From positions 34,752-98,751 of the forward strand of contig NZ_QAJL01000005.1 of NCBI RefSeq assembly GCF_003852525.1: a stretch of DNA of 64,000 bases. The letters run 5' to 3'. Source of the stretch: Pedobacter sp. KBW06. GTDB lineage: Bacteria; Bacteroidota; Bacteroidia; Sphingobacteriales; Sphingobacteriaceae. Below are positions 23,476 to 31,968 of this stretch, piece after piece (the first letter of the stretch is position 1; the number at the start of each line of letters is the position of its first letter). Both the position numbers and the translations under genes were made by a program. The notes under the pieces are model-generated. The model was given only the letters and a program-made list of their open reading frames with translations. It was not told the DNA's origin and ran no database searches.

Positions 23476-24609
23476 ATGAACAAAATGTCAGTTTCACTAA
23501 TGATCTTAACAACATTATTTTTATCCTGTGCCAAGGAAGGCGCAGAGAATGGTACAGATATCGGACCGGGTCCTGCTGCCGATTCTACCGTATTGTATAC
23601 CATGCCTGAGGAGTCTGCTCCGCATGAGGGTACCTGGTTACAATGGCCACATGAACATCAATATGGTAAAACTTACCGCAACCGCCTGGATGAAACCTGG
23701 GTGGCGATGACTAAAGCACTGGTACAGGGCGAAAAGGTACATCTTGTAGTCTACGATCAAACTGAAAAGACAAGGGTAACCGAGCTGCTGAGCAGTTTCC
23801 AGGTTCCGCTTGCGAATGTAGACTTTGTGATCAGTCCGACAGACGATGTATGGGTGCGCGACAATGGTCCGATCTATGTAAAGGACAAAAACGGAAAATT
23901 GCTGATCCAGGATTGGGGATTTAATGGTTGGGGCAGAAAAGCAGGCTATGAAAGCTGTGATAAGGTACCTTCGAAAATTGCGCTGGATAAAAACACGCAG
24001 AGAATAGACCTTAATAACGTAATGATCAACGAAGGGGGAAGCGTTGAGATTGACGGGAATGGCGTTTTAATGGCCTGCAAAAGCTCCATCTTAAATGACA
24101 ACAGGAATAAAGGAATGACCCAGCAACAGGCTGAAGCGATATTCACTAAATACCTGGGTGTTACCAAATTCATCTGGCTGGAAGGAAAAGCTGGACTGGA
24201 TATTACCGATATGCACATCGATGGTTTCGCGAGATTTGCCAACAGTTCGAGCATCGTAACCATGTCTGAAGAGGATCTGAATTATTGGCAGGTACCTCAG
24301 AACGACATCAATACCTTGTACGCTGCAGCAAACAGGAATGCAGTACCTTATAACTTTGTAAAAGTTCCGCTGACCAGAAACAATGTGATCACGAAGTATG
24401 GTAAAAATGTAGGTAAAGGCTCTTATGTCAACTACTATATCGGGAATAATGTGGTACTGGTACCGAATTATAACGATCCGAACGATGCCGTTGCCAATGC
24501 GATTATTCAGAAACTTTATCCTGGCAGACAGGTGATCGGTATCGATTGCCGTAACTTATTCGCCAATGGCGGAATGGTTCACTGTGTAACACAACAACAA
24601 CCGAGGTAA
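23476..24609 (+). CDS. Lipoprotein of the agmatine deiminase / peptidyl-arginine deiminase family
   Basis: 377 residues from the ATG at 23476. Signal peptide with lipobox LFLSC (Cys18), so it is predicted to be a surface or periplasmic lipoprotein. The guanidino-modifying beta/alpha propeller shows DDVWVRDNGPIYV, DWGFNGWG, NEGGSVEIDGNG, DITDMHIDGFARF (His-Asp pair) and the catalytic Cys370 in GGMVHCVTQQQP near the end. Agmatine deiminases are normally cytoplasmic and make N-carbamoylputrescine and ammonia. Export here suggests action on environmental agmatine or on another guanidino substrate. It is a single gene with its own promoter and terminator. Confidence 0.87.
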   Translation: MNKMSVSLMILTTLFLSCAKEGAENGTDIGPGPAADSTVLYTMPEESAPHEGTWLQWPHEHQYGKTYRNRLDETWVAMTKALVQGEKVHLVVYDQTEKTRVTELLSSFQVPLANVDFVISPTDDVWVRDNGPIYVKDKNGKLLIQDWGFNGWGRKAGYESCDKVPSKIALDKNTQRIDLNNVMINEGGSVEIDGNGVLMACKSSILNDNRNKGMTQQQAEAIFTKYLGVTKFIWLEGKAGLDITDMHIDGFARFANSSSIVTMSEEDLNYWQVPQNDINTLYAAANRNAVPYNFVKVPLTRNNVITKYGKNVGKGSYVNYYIGNNVVLVPNYNDPNDAVANAIIQKLYPGRQVIGIDCRNLFANGGMVHCVTQQQPR

Positions 24610-24635
24610 GCCCTCTGTTTAATCATTGTTTTCTT

Positions 24636-24679
24636 AAGCCCCTGTTTCCGGTACCTCCGGGAGCAGGGGCTTTTGTTGT
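24636..24679 (+). terminator. Rho-independent terminator after the deiminase gene
   Basis: Stem AAGCCCCTG (24636-24644) / CAGGGGCTT (24664-24672) with an internal CCGG-containing loop and a T-rich tail, TTTTGTTGTT. Confidence 0.85.
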
Positions 24680-24810
24680 TCAGGGTTCAAAATGACCAGT
24701 TCAGGATCGGCCTGGTCCGCTTGGTCCATTTGCCGGTTGATCGGCGAGGAGACTGAGGGTAGTTTTGGATCAGTAATCAAATAAATTTTACATAATCTAA
24801 GACTTAAACA

Positions 24811-26079
24811 ATGAAAAATAACAAATCTCAGCTGGCCGGTACAATTGTTACTGCCGCATTCATGCTATTGGGAACATCAGGTTTTGCACAAAGCAGCACT
24901 GAGCCTGCAACACCGGCTTCTATCCGTCCATTTCATATTGAGGTTCCGGAAGGGGCAGTAAAGGACCTTCGCCAGCGGATCCTGGCTACCAGATGGCCGG
25001 ACAAAGAAACCGTAAGTGATCAGAGTCAGGGGGTAAAGCTGGAGAAGCTCCAAAAACTGGTGGCTTACTGGGGCGGGGAGTACGACTGGAGAAAGGCAGA
25101 AGCCAAACTGAATGCCCTGCCACAATTTATCACCAGCATTGACGGTCTGGAGATCCAGTTTGTGCACATCCGTTCCAAACATCCGAATGCCATGCCGCTG
25201 ATCATTACCCATGGCTGGCCTGGTTCTATCTTTGAACTGCTGAAAATTGTTGGCCCGCTTACCGATCCAACCGCTTTCGGCGGACGGGCAGAAGATGCAT
25301 TTGATCTGGTATTGCCTTCTATGCCGGGGTATGGCTTTTCTGGTAAACCAAAAGGTACCGGTTGGGATGCAGATCACATCGCTGTTGCATGGGATGTATT
25401 GATGAAACGTTTGGGGTATCAGCATTATGTAGCACAGGGTGGCGACTGGGGCTCGGTCGTTGCGGATAAGATGGCCCTGCAAAAACCGGAAGGTTTATTG
25501 GGAATCCATGTCAATATGCCCGCTACCGTACCTGCAGATATCGCCAAAGCATTGAAAAATGGTGATCCAGCACCGGAAGGTTTGTCTGCCCAGGAGCAAA
25601 AAGCTTTTAAGTTGCTGAATCATTTATACACCAAAGGTGGGGGATATGCCGGAATGATGGTTACCCGTCCACAGACCCTGGGTTATGGATTGTCAGATTC
25701 TCCTGCAGGACTCGCTGCTTTTTTCTATGATAAAATGAACGAATGGACTTTTAGTGGCGGAGATGCCGAAAAATCATTAACCAGAGATGAAATTCTGGAT
25801 GATATTTCACTTTACTGGCTTACAAATACCGCAGTTTCCTCCGCACAGCTTTATTGGGAAAACAATGCCAATAACTTCAATGCCGTAGACATCTCTATTC
25901 CGGCAGCAATTACGGTGTTTCCGGGAGAGATCTATCAGGCGCCGAAAAGCTGGGCCAAACGTGCCTACAAAAACCTGATCTATTTTAATGAAGTTAAAAA
26001 AGGTGGCCACTTTGCTTCGTGGGAAGAACCACAATTGTTTGCGGAAGAACTTCGTGCAGCCTTTAAATCCCTACGTTAA
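24811..26079 (+). CDS. Exported epoxide hydrolase, microsomal (EHN) type
   Basis: 422 residues. Sec signal peptide ending GFAQ at 27, then the N-terminal EHN domain (about 38-140: IRPFHIEVPEGAVKDLRQRI, RWPDKE, YWGGEYDWRKAEAKLN) characteristic of microsomal-type epoxide hydrolases. The hydrolase core follows, with HGWPGS (134-139), SMPGYGFSG (170-178), and nucleophile Asp212 in QGGDWGS. KGGHFASWEEP near the C-terminus holds the catalytic His. Juvenile-hormone and plant-type relatives act on hydrophobic epoxides, but the bacterial substrate is unknown. The gene is single, flanked by two terminators. Confidence 0.9.
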   Translation: MKNNKSQLAGTIVTAAFMLLGTSGFAQSSTEPATPASIRPFHIEVPEGAVKDLRQRILATRWPDKETVSDQSQGVKLEKLQKLVAYWGGEYDWRKAEAKLNALPQFITSIDGLEIQFVHIRSKHPNAMPLIITHGWPGSIFELLKIVGPLTDPTAFGGRAEDAFDLVLPSMPGYGFSGKPKGTGWDADHIAVAWDVLMKRLGYQHYVAQGGDWGSVVADKMALQKPEGLLGIHVNMPATVPADIAKALKNGDPAPEGLSAQEQKAFKLLNHLYTKGGGYAGMMVTRPQTLGYGLSDSPAGLAAFFYDKMNEWTFSGGDAEKSLTRDEILDDISLYWLTNTAVSSAQLYWENNANNFNAVDISIPAAITVFPGEIYQAPKSWAKRAYKNLIYFNEVKKGGHFASWEEPQLFAEELRAAFKSLR

Positions 26080-26127
26080 CCGGTTTCAATGGATTTTTAA
26101 AGACATTGCCTGTTACAATAACTGTTC

Positions 26128-26182
26128 AGCATGGTACATGCGGGTGTTCGGTATCGGACATGCGCTGTACCATGCTTTTTTG
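26128..26182 (+). terminator. Long-stem terminator after the epoxide hydrolase
   Basis: A perfect 11-bp stem, AGCATGGTACA/TGTACCATGCT, encloses a further imperfect stem-loop and is followed by six T residues. Confidence 0.85.
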
Positions 26183-26277
26183 TAATTTATTGTTGTACAT
26201 CTGTTTATGTTTTTTATCGTTCATGGCACAAAAGCTGGAAGAGGGCTTTAGCTGCTATCGATTAAACATAAAAGAAC

Positions 26278-26763
26278 ATGAAAAAGCCATCTCTGACATC
26301 AAAAATAAAGTGCGTCCTGTTTAGCCTTGATGAATTAAATCAGTCGGCCGATATTAAAGACCTGCTCCTGAATTTAGATTTACCTTATGCTGTTGTTTCG
26401 GTTAAACCCAAAGCCAATATGGAACAGCTGCTGAATGCAGCAGGCCTGCTTCCTTTTTTTAGAGAAGACCGCATGTTTAGCGCTTCAGTACAATTGACAG
26501 ACTTCCCGTCCGGGATGCTTATTTTCCTTCGTGCGGTTAAATCCATGGGCTTTGAGCCGTGTGAATGCGCAGTCCTGGATAGCAGTGATATGGGGATTGA
26601 TTTAGCCCTGAGGGAAGATTTCTGCGTATTTGTAATGAAGGATGCTGCCCAAAAAGCTGAACTTGAAAATAAAGGGGTTCTGGGATTGAACAAATTTAGC
26701 GATCTGAGCGAATTTATTGAGCTGTTTAATGAGGAAGCTGATTTGGAAACCAGGAGGAATTGA
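26278..26763 (+). CDS. Degenerate HAD-superfamily protein, probably not catalytic
   Basis: 161 residues that align by eye with the HAD core of the beta-phosphoglucomutase group. LPYAVVSVKPKANMEQLLNA matches the motif II region, LLPFFREDRMFSAS the post-motif turn, and LRAVKSMGFEPCECAVLDSS, then DMG, the motif IV region. The residues that do chemistry are changed: motif I reads FSLDE instead of FDxDG, so the nucleophilic Asp is Ser16, and the usual Lys-Pro of motif III reads TDFPSG. There is no cap domain. I infer a pseudoenzyme with a binding or regulatory role, or a gene losing function. It stands alone after a terminator. Confidence 0.6.
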   Translation: MKKPSLTSKIKCVLFSLDELNQSADIKDLLLNLDLPYAVVSVKPKANMEQLLNAAGLLPFFREDRMFSASVQLTDFPSGMLIFLRAVKSMGFEPCECAVLDSSDMGIDLALREDFCVFVMKDAAQKAELENKGVLGLNKFSDLSEFIELFNEEADLETRRN

Positions 26764-27131
26764 ACTTTAGGCTTTACTTCTTTGGTAATTATTTTGTAAA
26801 TATTTAATGAAAAATGAAATTTAATAAAGATAACATAGATATGTTGAGTTAAATATATCCTGCAGTGTACACCCTGCTTAACCGTTAAATAATTTATCCG
26901 ATATTTTCGCCCCAAATGCTGCTATTCCTGTTTTTCCGAAGAATTCCCATCTGATTTTGAATTTCAGTTGAAAAGGACCCTGAGCCTTACCGGAACAAGC
27001 AGCCATGAAAAAGGAAGGAAATGATTCAGAATGGCAGAGCAGACCTGCTTTTTTGTTTAATTAATAATTCTGTATATTTATTTCGCATTAACACTCACAT
27101 ATTTATTAACGCTCTTAATCTCTTAAGATTT
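26764..27131. other. Noncoding interval before the amino acid oxidase
   Basis: 368 AT-rich bases. A TATTTTCG at about 26908 weakly resembles a -7 element, and a short AGCAG/CTGCT dyad followed by T residues lies near 27034. Neither supports a firm call. I see no gene; a 19-codon frame starting at 27004 is too short and plain to support. Confidence 0.4.
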
Positions 27132-28859
27132 ATGGAAAATTACCTGCATGGTTTGCTGGATGAGGACAATGATCCGATCATCCAGGAATACCTGAAATTT
27201 ATTGACAACGGTATCCCCAAAACCCGAAATCCCAAAAACGTCTTAATCATTGGTGCCGGAATGGCCGGAATGGTGTCTGCAAGCATGTTAAAACAGGCAG
27301 GTCATCAGGTCACAATTGTTGAATCGAATACCCGTGTAGGCGGGAGGATCAAAACATTCAGAAATACAAAAGACAAGAAGTATTTTGAAAGCGACAAAGT
27401 GTATGCGGAAGCAGGAGCGATGCGCATTCCCACCATTCATCAAATGGTACTGAAATACATCGATCAGCTGAAGCTGAAAACGCAGCCATTTTATTACATC
27501 TCAGTAGATAAAGACCAGGCCATTGCCCATCAGAAAGATCCTGAGAATCCTTTTCCCAGTATCACCAGAAATTCCCTTTTGTATGTGAATTACAGAAGGG
27601 TGGTTCAAAACGTCTATTTCAAAGATAAGGCAAACATCAATGAATTGCTGGATTATAACCTGGAGACCAGCGAACGCAACCTGTATGAAAACCAGCGTGC
27701 CGATGTTTTGCTGACGAATATCATGAGTCCTTTAAAAGCGTTTATCGCACAGGACCCGGAGAAAAACTGGCCCTTGCTTATTGAACGTTTTGGAGAGTAT
27801 TCCATGCGCCGCTTCCTGGTAGAGCAGACCCTGTACTCGGACAATGCGATTGAAATGATCGGTGTTTTACAAAATCTGGAATCAAGGATGGCTTATGATT
27901 TTATTCAAAGCTTTATTGAATCCAATATCATTAAAGACAGCACCCGTTTTGTAGAAATCGTGGGCGGATCAGACTTGCTGACAACAGAGTTTTTCAAAGC
28001 ACATCAGCTGGAAGACAATACTTATTTCGACTGCCGGGTAACCAGCCTGAAGCAGATTCCGGAAACGGGCAAAATCAAAATCGGCGTAGATATAGAGGTG
28101 GAAAGAGACCATCAGTTCTACGAAAAAGCAGGCTTCAAAGCATTAACAACTCCGGTTACGGACCTGGAGTTTGATGAAGTGATTGTCACCATCCCTTTCT
28201 CGGCACTGAGACATGTATATGTAACCCCAGGCTTTTCGCAGTTAAAACGCAAGGCGATCCGGGAACTTCATTACGATTCTGCGACCAAGATATTATTGGA
28301 ATTCAGGGAGAAATGGTGGCAGAAAGCACCTTATAATATTGTAGGTGGCGGAAGCATTACCGACTTTTCTAACCGATTTGTATACTATCCAAGTCAGGAC
28401 ATTGCAGATGAGGAACACGGAGTGATCCTGGCCTCTTATTGCTGGTCTGATGAGGCCAGCCGCTGGGATTCAATGGATGATGATGACAGGTACTTTTATG
28501 CACTTAAAAACCTGGCGATCATGCACAGCGATGATGAGAAAGAACGCGAGCGGATTATGAATCTTGCGGTGATTACTTCATCCACTAAAAATAAAAAAGG
28601 AGCGGAAGGCCGAATCGGTGCGGCTACCCAGAGCTGGATGCGTGATCCTTATGCCTATGGCGAGGCCGCGATTTTCAATCCCGGTCAGTTGCATTTGCTG
28701 CAGAAACACATCATCTCAACGGAATGGGGCGGAAAAGCACATTTTGCCGGTGAGCACACCTCGCTTAAACATGCCTGGATTGAAGGTGCAATTGAATCAG
28801 GGATTCGCGCTGCGCTTGAAGTAAATGAAGATATGGCCAGTTTAAACAATCCGAAATAG
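27132..28859 (+). CDS. Flavin L-amino acid oxidase
   Basis: 575 residues from the ATG at 27132; upstream frame has no better start. FAD-binding motif VLIIGAGMAGMVSASMLKQA (about 39-58), then ESNTRVGGRIKTF. The amine oxidase fold continues to FAGEHTSLKHAWIEGAIESG near the C-terminus. Length and the N-terminal arrangement resemble L-amino acid oxidases of the venom/fungal type more than monoamine oxidases. It deaminates an L-amino acid to the 2-oxo acid, with ammonia and hydrogen peroxide. No signal peptide. It ends one base before the decarboxylase gene, so the two steps are coupled. Confidence 0.87.
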   Translation: MENYLHGLLDEDNDPIIQEYLKFIDNGIPKTRNPKNVLIIGAGMAGMVSASMLKQAGHQVTIVESNTRVGGRIKTFRNTKDKKYFESDKVYAEAGAMRIPTIHQMVLKYIDQLKLKTQPFYYISVDKDQAIAHQKDPENPFPSITRNSLLYVNYRRVVQNVYFKDKANINELLDYNLETSERNLYENQRADVLLTNIMSPLKAFIAQDPEKNWPLLIERFGEYSMRRFLVEQTLYSDNAIEMIGVLQNLESRMAYDFIQSFIESNIIKDSTRFVEIVGGSDLLTTEFFKAHQLEDNTYFDCRVTSLKQIPETGKIKIGVDIEVERDHQFYEKAGFKALTTPVTDLEFDEVIVTIPFSALRHVYVTPGFSQLKRKAIRELHYDSATKILLEFREKWWQKAPYNIVGGGSITDFSNRFVYYPSQDIADEEHGVILASYCWSDEASRWDSMDDDDRYFYALKNLAIMHSDDEKERERIMNLAVITSSTKNKKGAEGRIGAATQSWMRDPYAYGEAAIFNPGQLHLLQKHIISTEWGGKAHFAGEHTSLKHAWIEGAIESGIRAALEVNEDMASLNNPK

Positions 28860-28860
28860 T

Positions 28861-30621
28861 ATGGGAGAGACACAAATAACAGTCGCGAAATACCTGCAGA
28901 TCAGACTGGAGCAAATGGGCCTCCGTCATTTATTCGGTATAGCCGGTAACTATACTGCACCATTTTTAAATACCATTCTGGAAGATAAACAGGCAAAAAT
29001 TCAGGTCATCAATGATACCAATGAAATAAATGCAGGTCATTGCACGGATGCTTATGCGAGACTGAACGGATTTGGCGCTGTAGCAGTTACCTATGGAGTA
29101 GGTGCTTTTACCTTACTCAATTCTGTAGCTGGTTCCTATGTGGAGCATTGTCCGGTGTTGGTCATCAATGGTGCACCAACCAGCAGCGATCAGCTAAAGA
29201 ATATCGCGCAGGGAATGCTGGCCTCACACATGACAGGTGATATGTACAGCAATATCAATGTCTACAGAAATGTCACGGTCGCCGCAGAACAGGTAACCAG
29301 TGCCGCAGATGCACCTTACAAGATCGATGCGATATTGAATGCCTGTATCTTGTATGGAAAGCCCGTTTATCTGGAGGTTTTTGAAGATGTCTGGCGGATG
29401 AAATGCCAGGCACCTGTTGCAGAATTAATTAAAGAGTCTTTTAAAGGATGTAAAGAAAATGCCCTAAAAGCGGCTAAGAGTGTCGCTACATTGGCCGTTG
29501 GAAAGAAAATCATCTTTTGGGGAGGAATAGAGATCCAGCGCTATGGTTTACAGCAGGAATTCCTGGACTTAATTGAGACCACAGATACTGAATTTGTTAC
29601 CTCGATATTGGGGAAATCAATCGTGTCTGAAGACCATCCCAAGTTTAAAGGTGTTTTTAACGGGAATGCTTCTCCAATGGATGTGAAAGAGCGGTTTGAA
29701 AAGGCAGAAGTGAAAATCGGACTTGGCGTATGGACGACCGGGAAAAACCTCGGCGGCTTTGATGTCTGGAAGGACGATACCGTTCTTGCAAATCACAGCG
29801 GCGTAAGAATTGGGCCCGCTTACGAACCCAATGTTTCGCTCAAAGACTTTATATACCATTTGAAAGAAGAGCTGATGAGGGTGAAATTTGAGGCCTATCA
29901 AATGTATGGGCCCGCACTGTTGTCGGAATCTTTCTTTGTGGCTGATGCTCCTGAAACGAAAAAAGAAAAGACAGTCATTACGTATGACCTGTTTTTTGCG
30001 AGAATAAACGACTTCATCGATGGCAGCCATATTGTGGTGGCAGATGCCGGCTTCCCTTTACTTGGCTGTCAGGGCATTCATATTGCAGAAGCAGATGGCT
30101 TTATTGCACAGGCTTCCTGGCTTTCTATCGGCTATTCTGTACCGGCAGCCACAGGTGTGAAATGCGCCAGGCCAGATAAAAGAGCTGTTGTTTTTGTAGG
30201 GGATGGTGCTTTTCAGGAAACCTGTCAGGCCGTGTCGACCCACAACAAATTAAAGCACAATACAATTGTATTTGTGCTCGACAATGAGATTTATGGCATT
30301 GAGCAGTTATTGGTGAACCCGAACCCTTTCCGCGGTAAAGATAAAATCGATTATAGTTTACCCGATTTGAATGAGGTCTATGCCTATAATGAAATGCATC
30401 CCTGGAAATACGCCAAACTCGTTGATGTGTTTGGTGGCCGGGGATTTGAAGTGAGCGATATGGAGGCTTTGGAAACTGTACTGGCTCAGCTGGGCGATAT
30501 TAAAGAAAATACCATTGTACACGTTCATTTGCCTAAGACCTCTTTCCCTGAAGCTATCGGTTACAAAAAACGGAAGCCGGGAGAGGATGAGTTTCTGAAT
30601 AAAGACTGGAGTTTATGCTAA
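28861..30621 (+). CDS. Thiamine diphosphate 2-oxo acid decarboxylase (pyruvate/indolepyruvate decarboxylase family)
   Basis: 586 residues. The N-terminal Pyr domain has the catalytic Glu55 in INDTNEINAGHCTDAYAR. The C-terminal PP domain has VGDGAFQETCQAVS and the Mg-binding VLDNEIYGIEQ. The order and length fit the pyruvate, phenylpyruvate and indolepyruvate decarboxylases. The usual adjacent His-His of the active site is ASHMTG here (121-126), so the first His is Ser122. With the L-amino acid oxidase upstream, the pair would turn an amino acid into an aldehyde (Ehrlich-type, or the indole-3-pyruvate route if the substrate is Trp). The substrate is not decided by sequence. Confidence 0.87.
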   Translation: MGETQITVAKYLQIRLEQMGLRHLFGIAGNYTAPFLNTILEDKQAKIQVINDTNEINAGHCTDAYARLNGFGAVAVTYGVGAFTLLNSVAGSYVEHCPVLVINGAPTSSDQLKNIAQGMLASHMTGDMYSNINVYRNVTVAAEQVTSAADAPYKIDAILNACILYGKPVYLEVFEDVWRMKCQAPVAELIKESFKGCKENALKAAKSVATLAVGKKIIFWGGIEIQRYGLQQEFLDLIETTDTEFVTSILGKSIVSEDHPKFKGVFNGNASPMDVKERFEKAEVKIGLGVWTTGKNLGGFDVWKDDTVLANHSGVRIGPAYEPNVSLKDFIYHLKEELMRVKFEAYQMYGPALLSESFFVADAPETKKEKTVITYDLFFARINDFIDGSHIVVADAGFPLLGCQGIHIAEADGFIAQASWLSIGYSVPAATGVKCARPDKRAVVFVGDGAFQETCQAVSTHNKLKHNTIVFVLDNEIYGIEQLLVNPNPFRGKDKIDYSLPDLNEVYAYNEMHPWKYAKLVDVFGGRGFEVSDMEALETVLAQLGDIKENTIVHVHLPKTSFPEAIGYKKRKPGEDEFLNKDWSLC

Positions 30622-30652
30622 TTGAACTGACCAGAAATCATTGAACCGAGAT

Positions 30653-30682
30653 AAAAGAAGCGCAGAGATGCGCTTCTTTTTT
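30653..30682. terminator. Bidirectional terminator after the decarboxylase
   Basis: A perfect 12-bp stem, AAAAGAAGCGCA/TGCGCTTCTTTT, with a GAGA tetraloop. Flanking T and A runs allow it to work on both strands, between convergent genes. Confidence 0.88.
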
Positions 30683-30730
30683 ATGATAAGCTGTTTTATG
30701 GTCTTGCTTTCATTGGAAACAGGTTTACGA

Positions 30731-31132
30731 TCAGGCCGGCTTAAGCTGGTTAAACGCTTTGACTTTGTAAAATATCAGCAGGCAAATGGCGGTTCCTATC
30801 GTATAAGCGGCCATGTCACTCCAGAGAAATCCTCTTCCTAAAACCAATGCACCCAAGGTCGTATTTCTGATCTGTTCAATCCAGGGGGCGTTATAAAGCT
30901 GGAAAAACTCAATGAGGTAACAGATCGATAAACTGATCATCGCGGTGTTTCTGTAACTTAAACGAGGGAACAAAAACCGGATGTTGAGGAACATCATCAC
31001 CGCATATAACAGGTCTCCGACGATCAATGGGACCATTGTTGTTTTTCTGGACAGGAGGCCTAAAACAATCACACTAAGAATTAATAAGGCATAGATCAAC
31101 CTGATCCTGAAGCTGCTGTTTGCTGATTTCAT
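30731..31132 (-). CDS. DUF2809 family membrane protein
   Basis: 133 residues with four predicted membrane helices. The family pattern is visible: LGLLSRKTT after the first helix, VGDLLYAVMMFL, an EFFQLYNAPWIEQIRNTTLG segment containing the conserved Glu-Gln-Leu-Tyr, and LVLGRGFLWSDMAAYTIG. Family function is not established. It lies alone, convergent with the decarboxylase operon and divergent from the ECF sigma gene. Confidence 0.85.
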   Translation of the reverse strand: MKSANSSFRIRLIYALLILSVIVLGLLSRKTTMVPLIVGDLLYAVMMFLNIRFLFPRLSYRNTAMISLSICYLIEFFQLYNAPWIEQIRNTTLGALVLGRGFLWSDMAAYTIGTAICLLIFYKVKAFNQLKPA

Positions 31133-31299
31133 TTTATATCCAAATGCGTTAAATGTTGATTTCTATGTGATGCTGAAATACCTGAATCTGCTTCTCTGTT
31201 TCCTATAGAAATGCCGTAAATACCGGCCTCTAAATATAGCAGACATTTAGGAGCATAAATAAAACAACTTTTTTATTTAGATTGATTCCAGTTAATTGT

Positions 31300-31307
31300 T
31301 AGCTTTG
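31300..31307 (+). promoter_or_regulatory. Predicted -7 element of the iron-uptake sigma gene
   Basis: TAGCTTTG is an exact TAnnTTTG match. A TTG codon overlapping it opens a longer reading frame, but this would start inside the promoter. The GTG at 31323 or the ATG at 31371 is more likely to be used. Confidence 0.45.
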
Positions 31308-31370
31308 GGGAAAATTGATCAAGTGCCAGCACCTAACTCAAATCAGGATATCCAACTTGCCCTGCCGTAC

Positions 31371-31871
31371 ATGGACGCCTATTCCTTTGAACAGGTTTAC
31401 CGCAACTGCTGGAAAAATGTGTTTGGGATTATCTTTCATTACACGCAGGACGAGGAAATTGCGGAAGAAATCAGCCAGGACCTGTTCGCTTCACTTTGGG
31501 AGCGCAGAAAAAAGCTCGTCATTAAAACTACGGTTGAGCAATACCTGAACCGGGCAGCAAAGCTGGAGGCTTTTGATTATTTGCGGAGCAGCAACAGCAG
31601 GCGGGAGCACATCAATTGTGCTTTACAAAACCTATGTGATGCTCACAACTGCACCGAAGAGCAAGTGTTGTTTAATGAACTGAACGGAAACCTGAACCAG
31701 TTATTGGAAGAATTGCCATGCCGCTGTCGCGAGGTATACGGATTGAGCCAGGAACAGGGCATGAACAACAAAGCGATCGCTTCCCGATTGATGATTTCTG
31801 AAAAAACAGTGGAATACCACCTGTATAAAGCCATGAGTTTTTTAAGAATTAATTTACAGGAATACAGATAG
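31371..31871 (+). CDS. ECF RNA polymerase sigma factor of an iron-uptake cassette
   Basis: 166 residues from the ATG at 31371; a GTG at 31323 would add 16. Region 2 shows FEQVYRNCWKNVFGIIFHYT and EEIAEEISQDLFASLWERR. Region 4 shows LEELPCRCREVYGLSQEQGM and the helix-turn-helix NKAIASRLMISEKTVEYHL. The fecR anti-sigma gene is 97 bases downstream, then a TonB receptor. This is the FecI-type arrangement: ligand binding outside leads to FecR signalling and sigma release. The expected target promoter lies before the TonB receptor or the whole cassette. Confidence 0.87.
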   Translation: MDAYSFEQVYRNCWKNVFGIIFHYTQDEEIAEEISQDLFASLWERRKKLVIKTTVEQYLNRAAKLEAFDYLRSSNSRREHINCALQNLCDAHNCTEEQVLFNELNGNLNQLLEELPCRCREVYGLSQEQGMNNKAIASRLMISEKTVEYHLYKAMSFLRINLQEYR

Positions 31872-31968
31872 TTGTAAAATAATCTCATTTTTTTACAAAA
31901 TTGACCTAGGAGAATTCCCTGGTTATCCGGCTTAAAGGTATATGGGCACATAGGGGAGCCCGATACTT

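Noticed and set aside
26106..26324. A 72-codon frame after the epoxide hydrolase
   Set aside because: It passes through the long-stem terminator and overlaps the start of the HAD-like gene; cysteine-rich only by chance.
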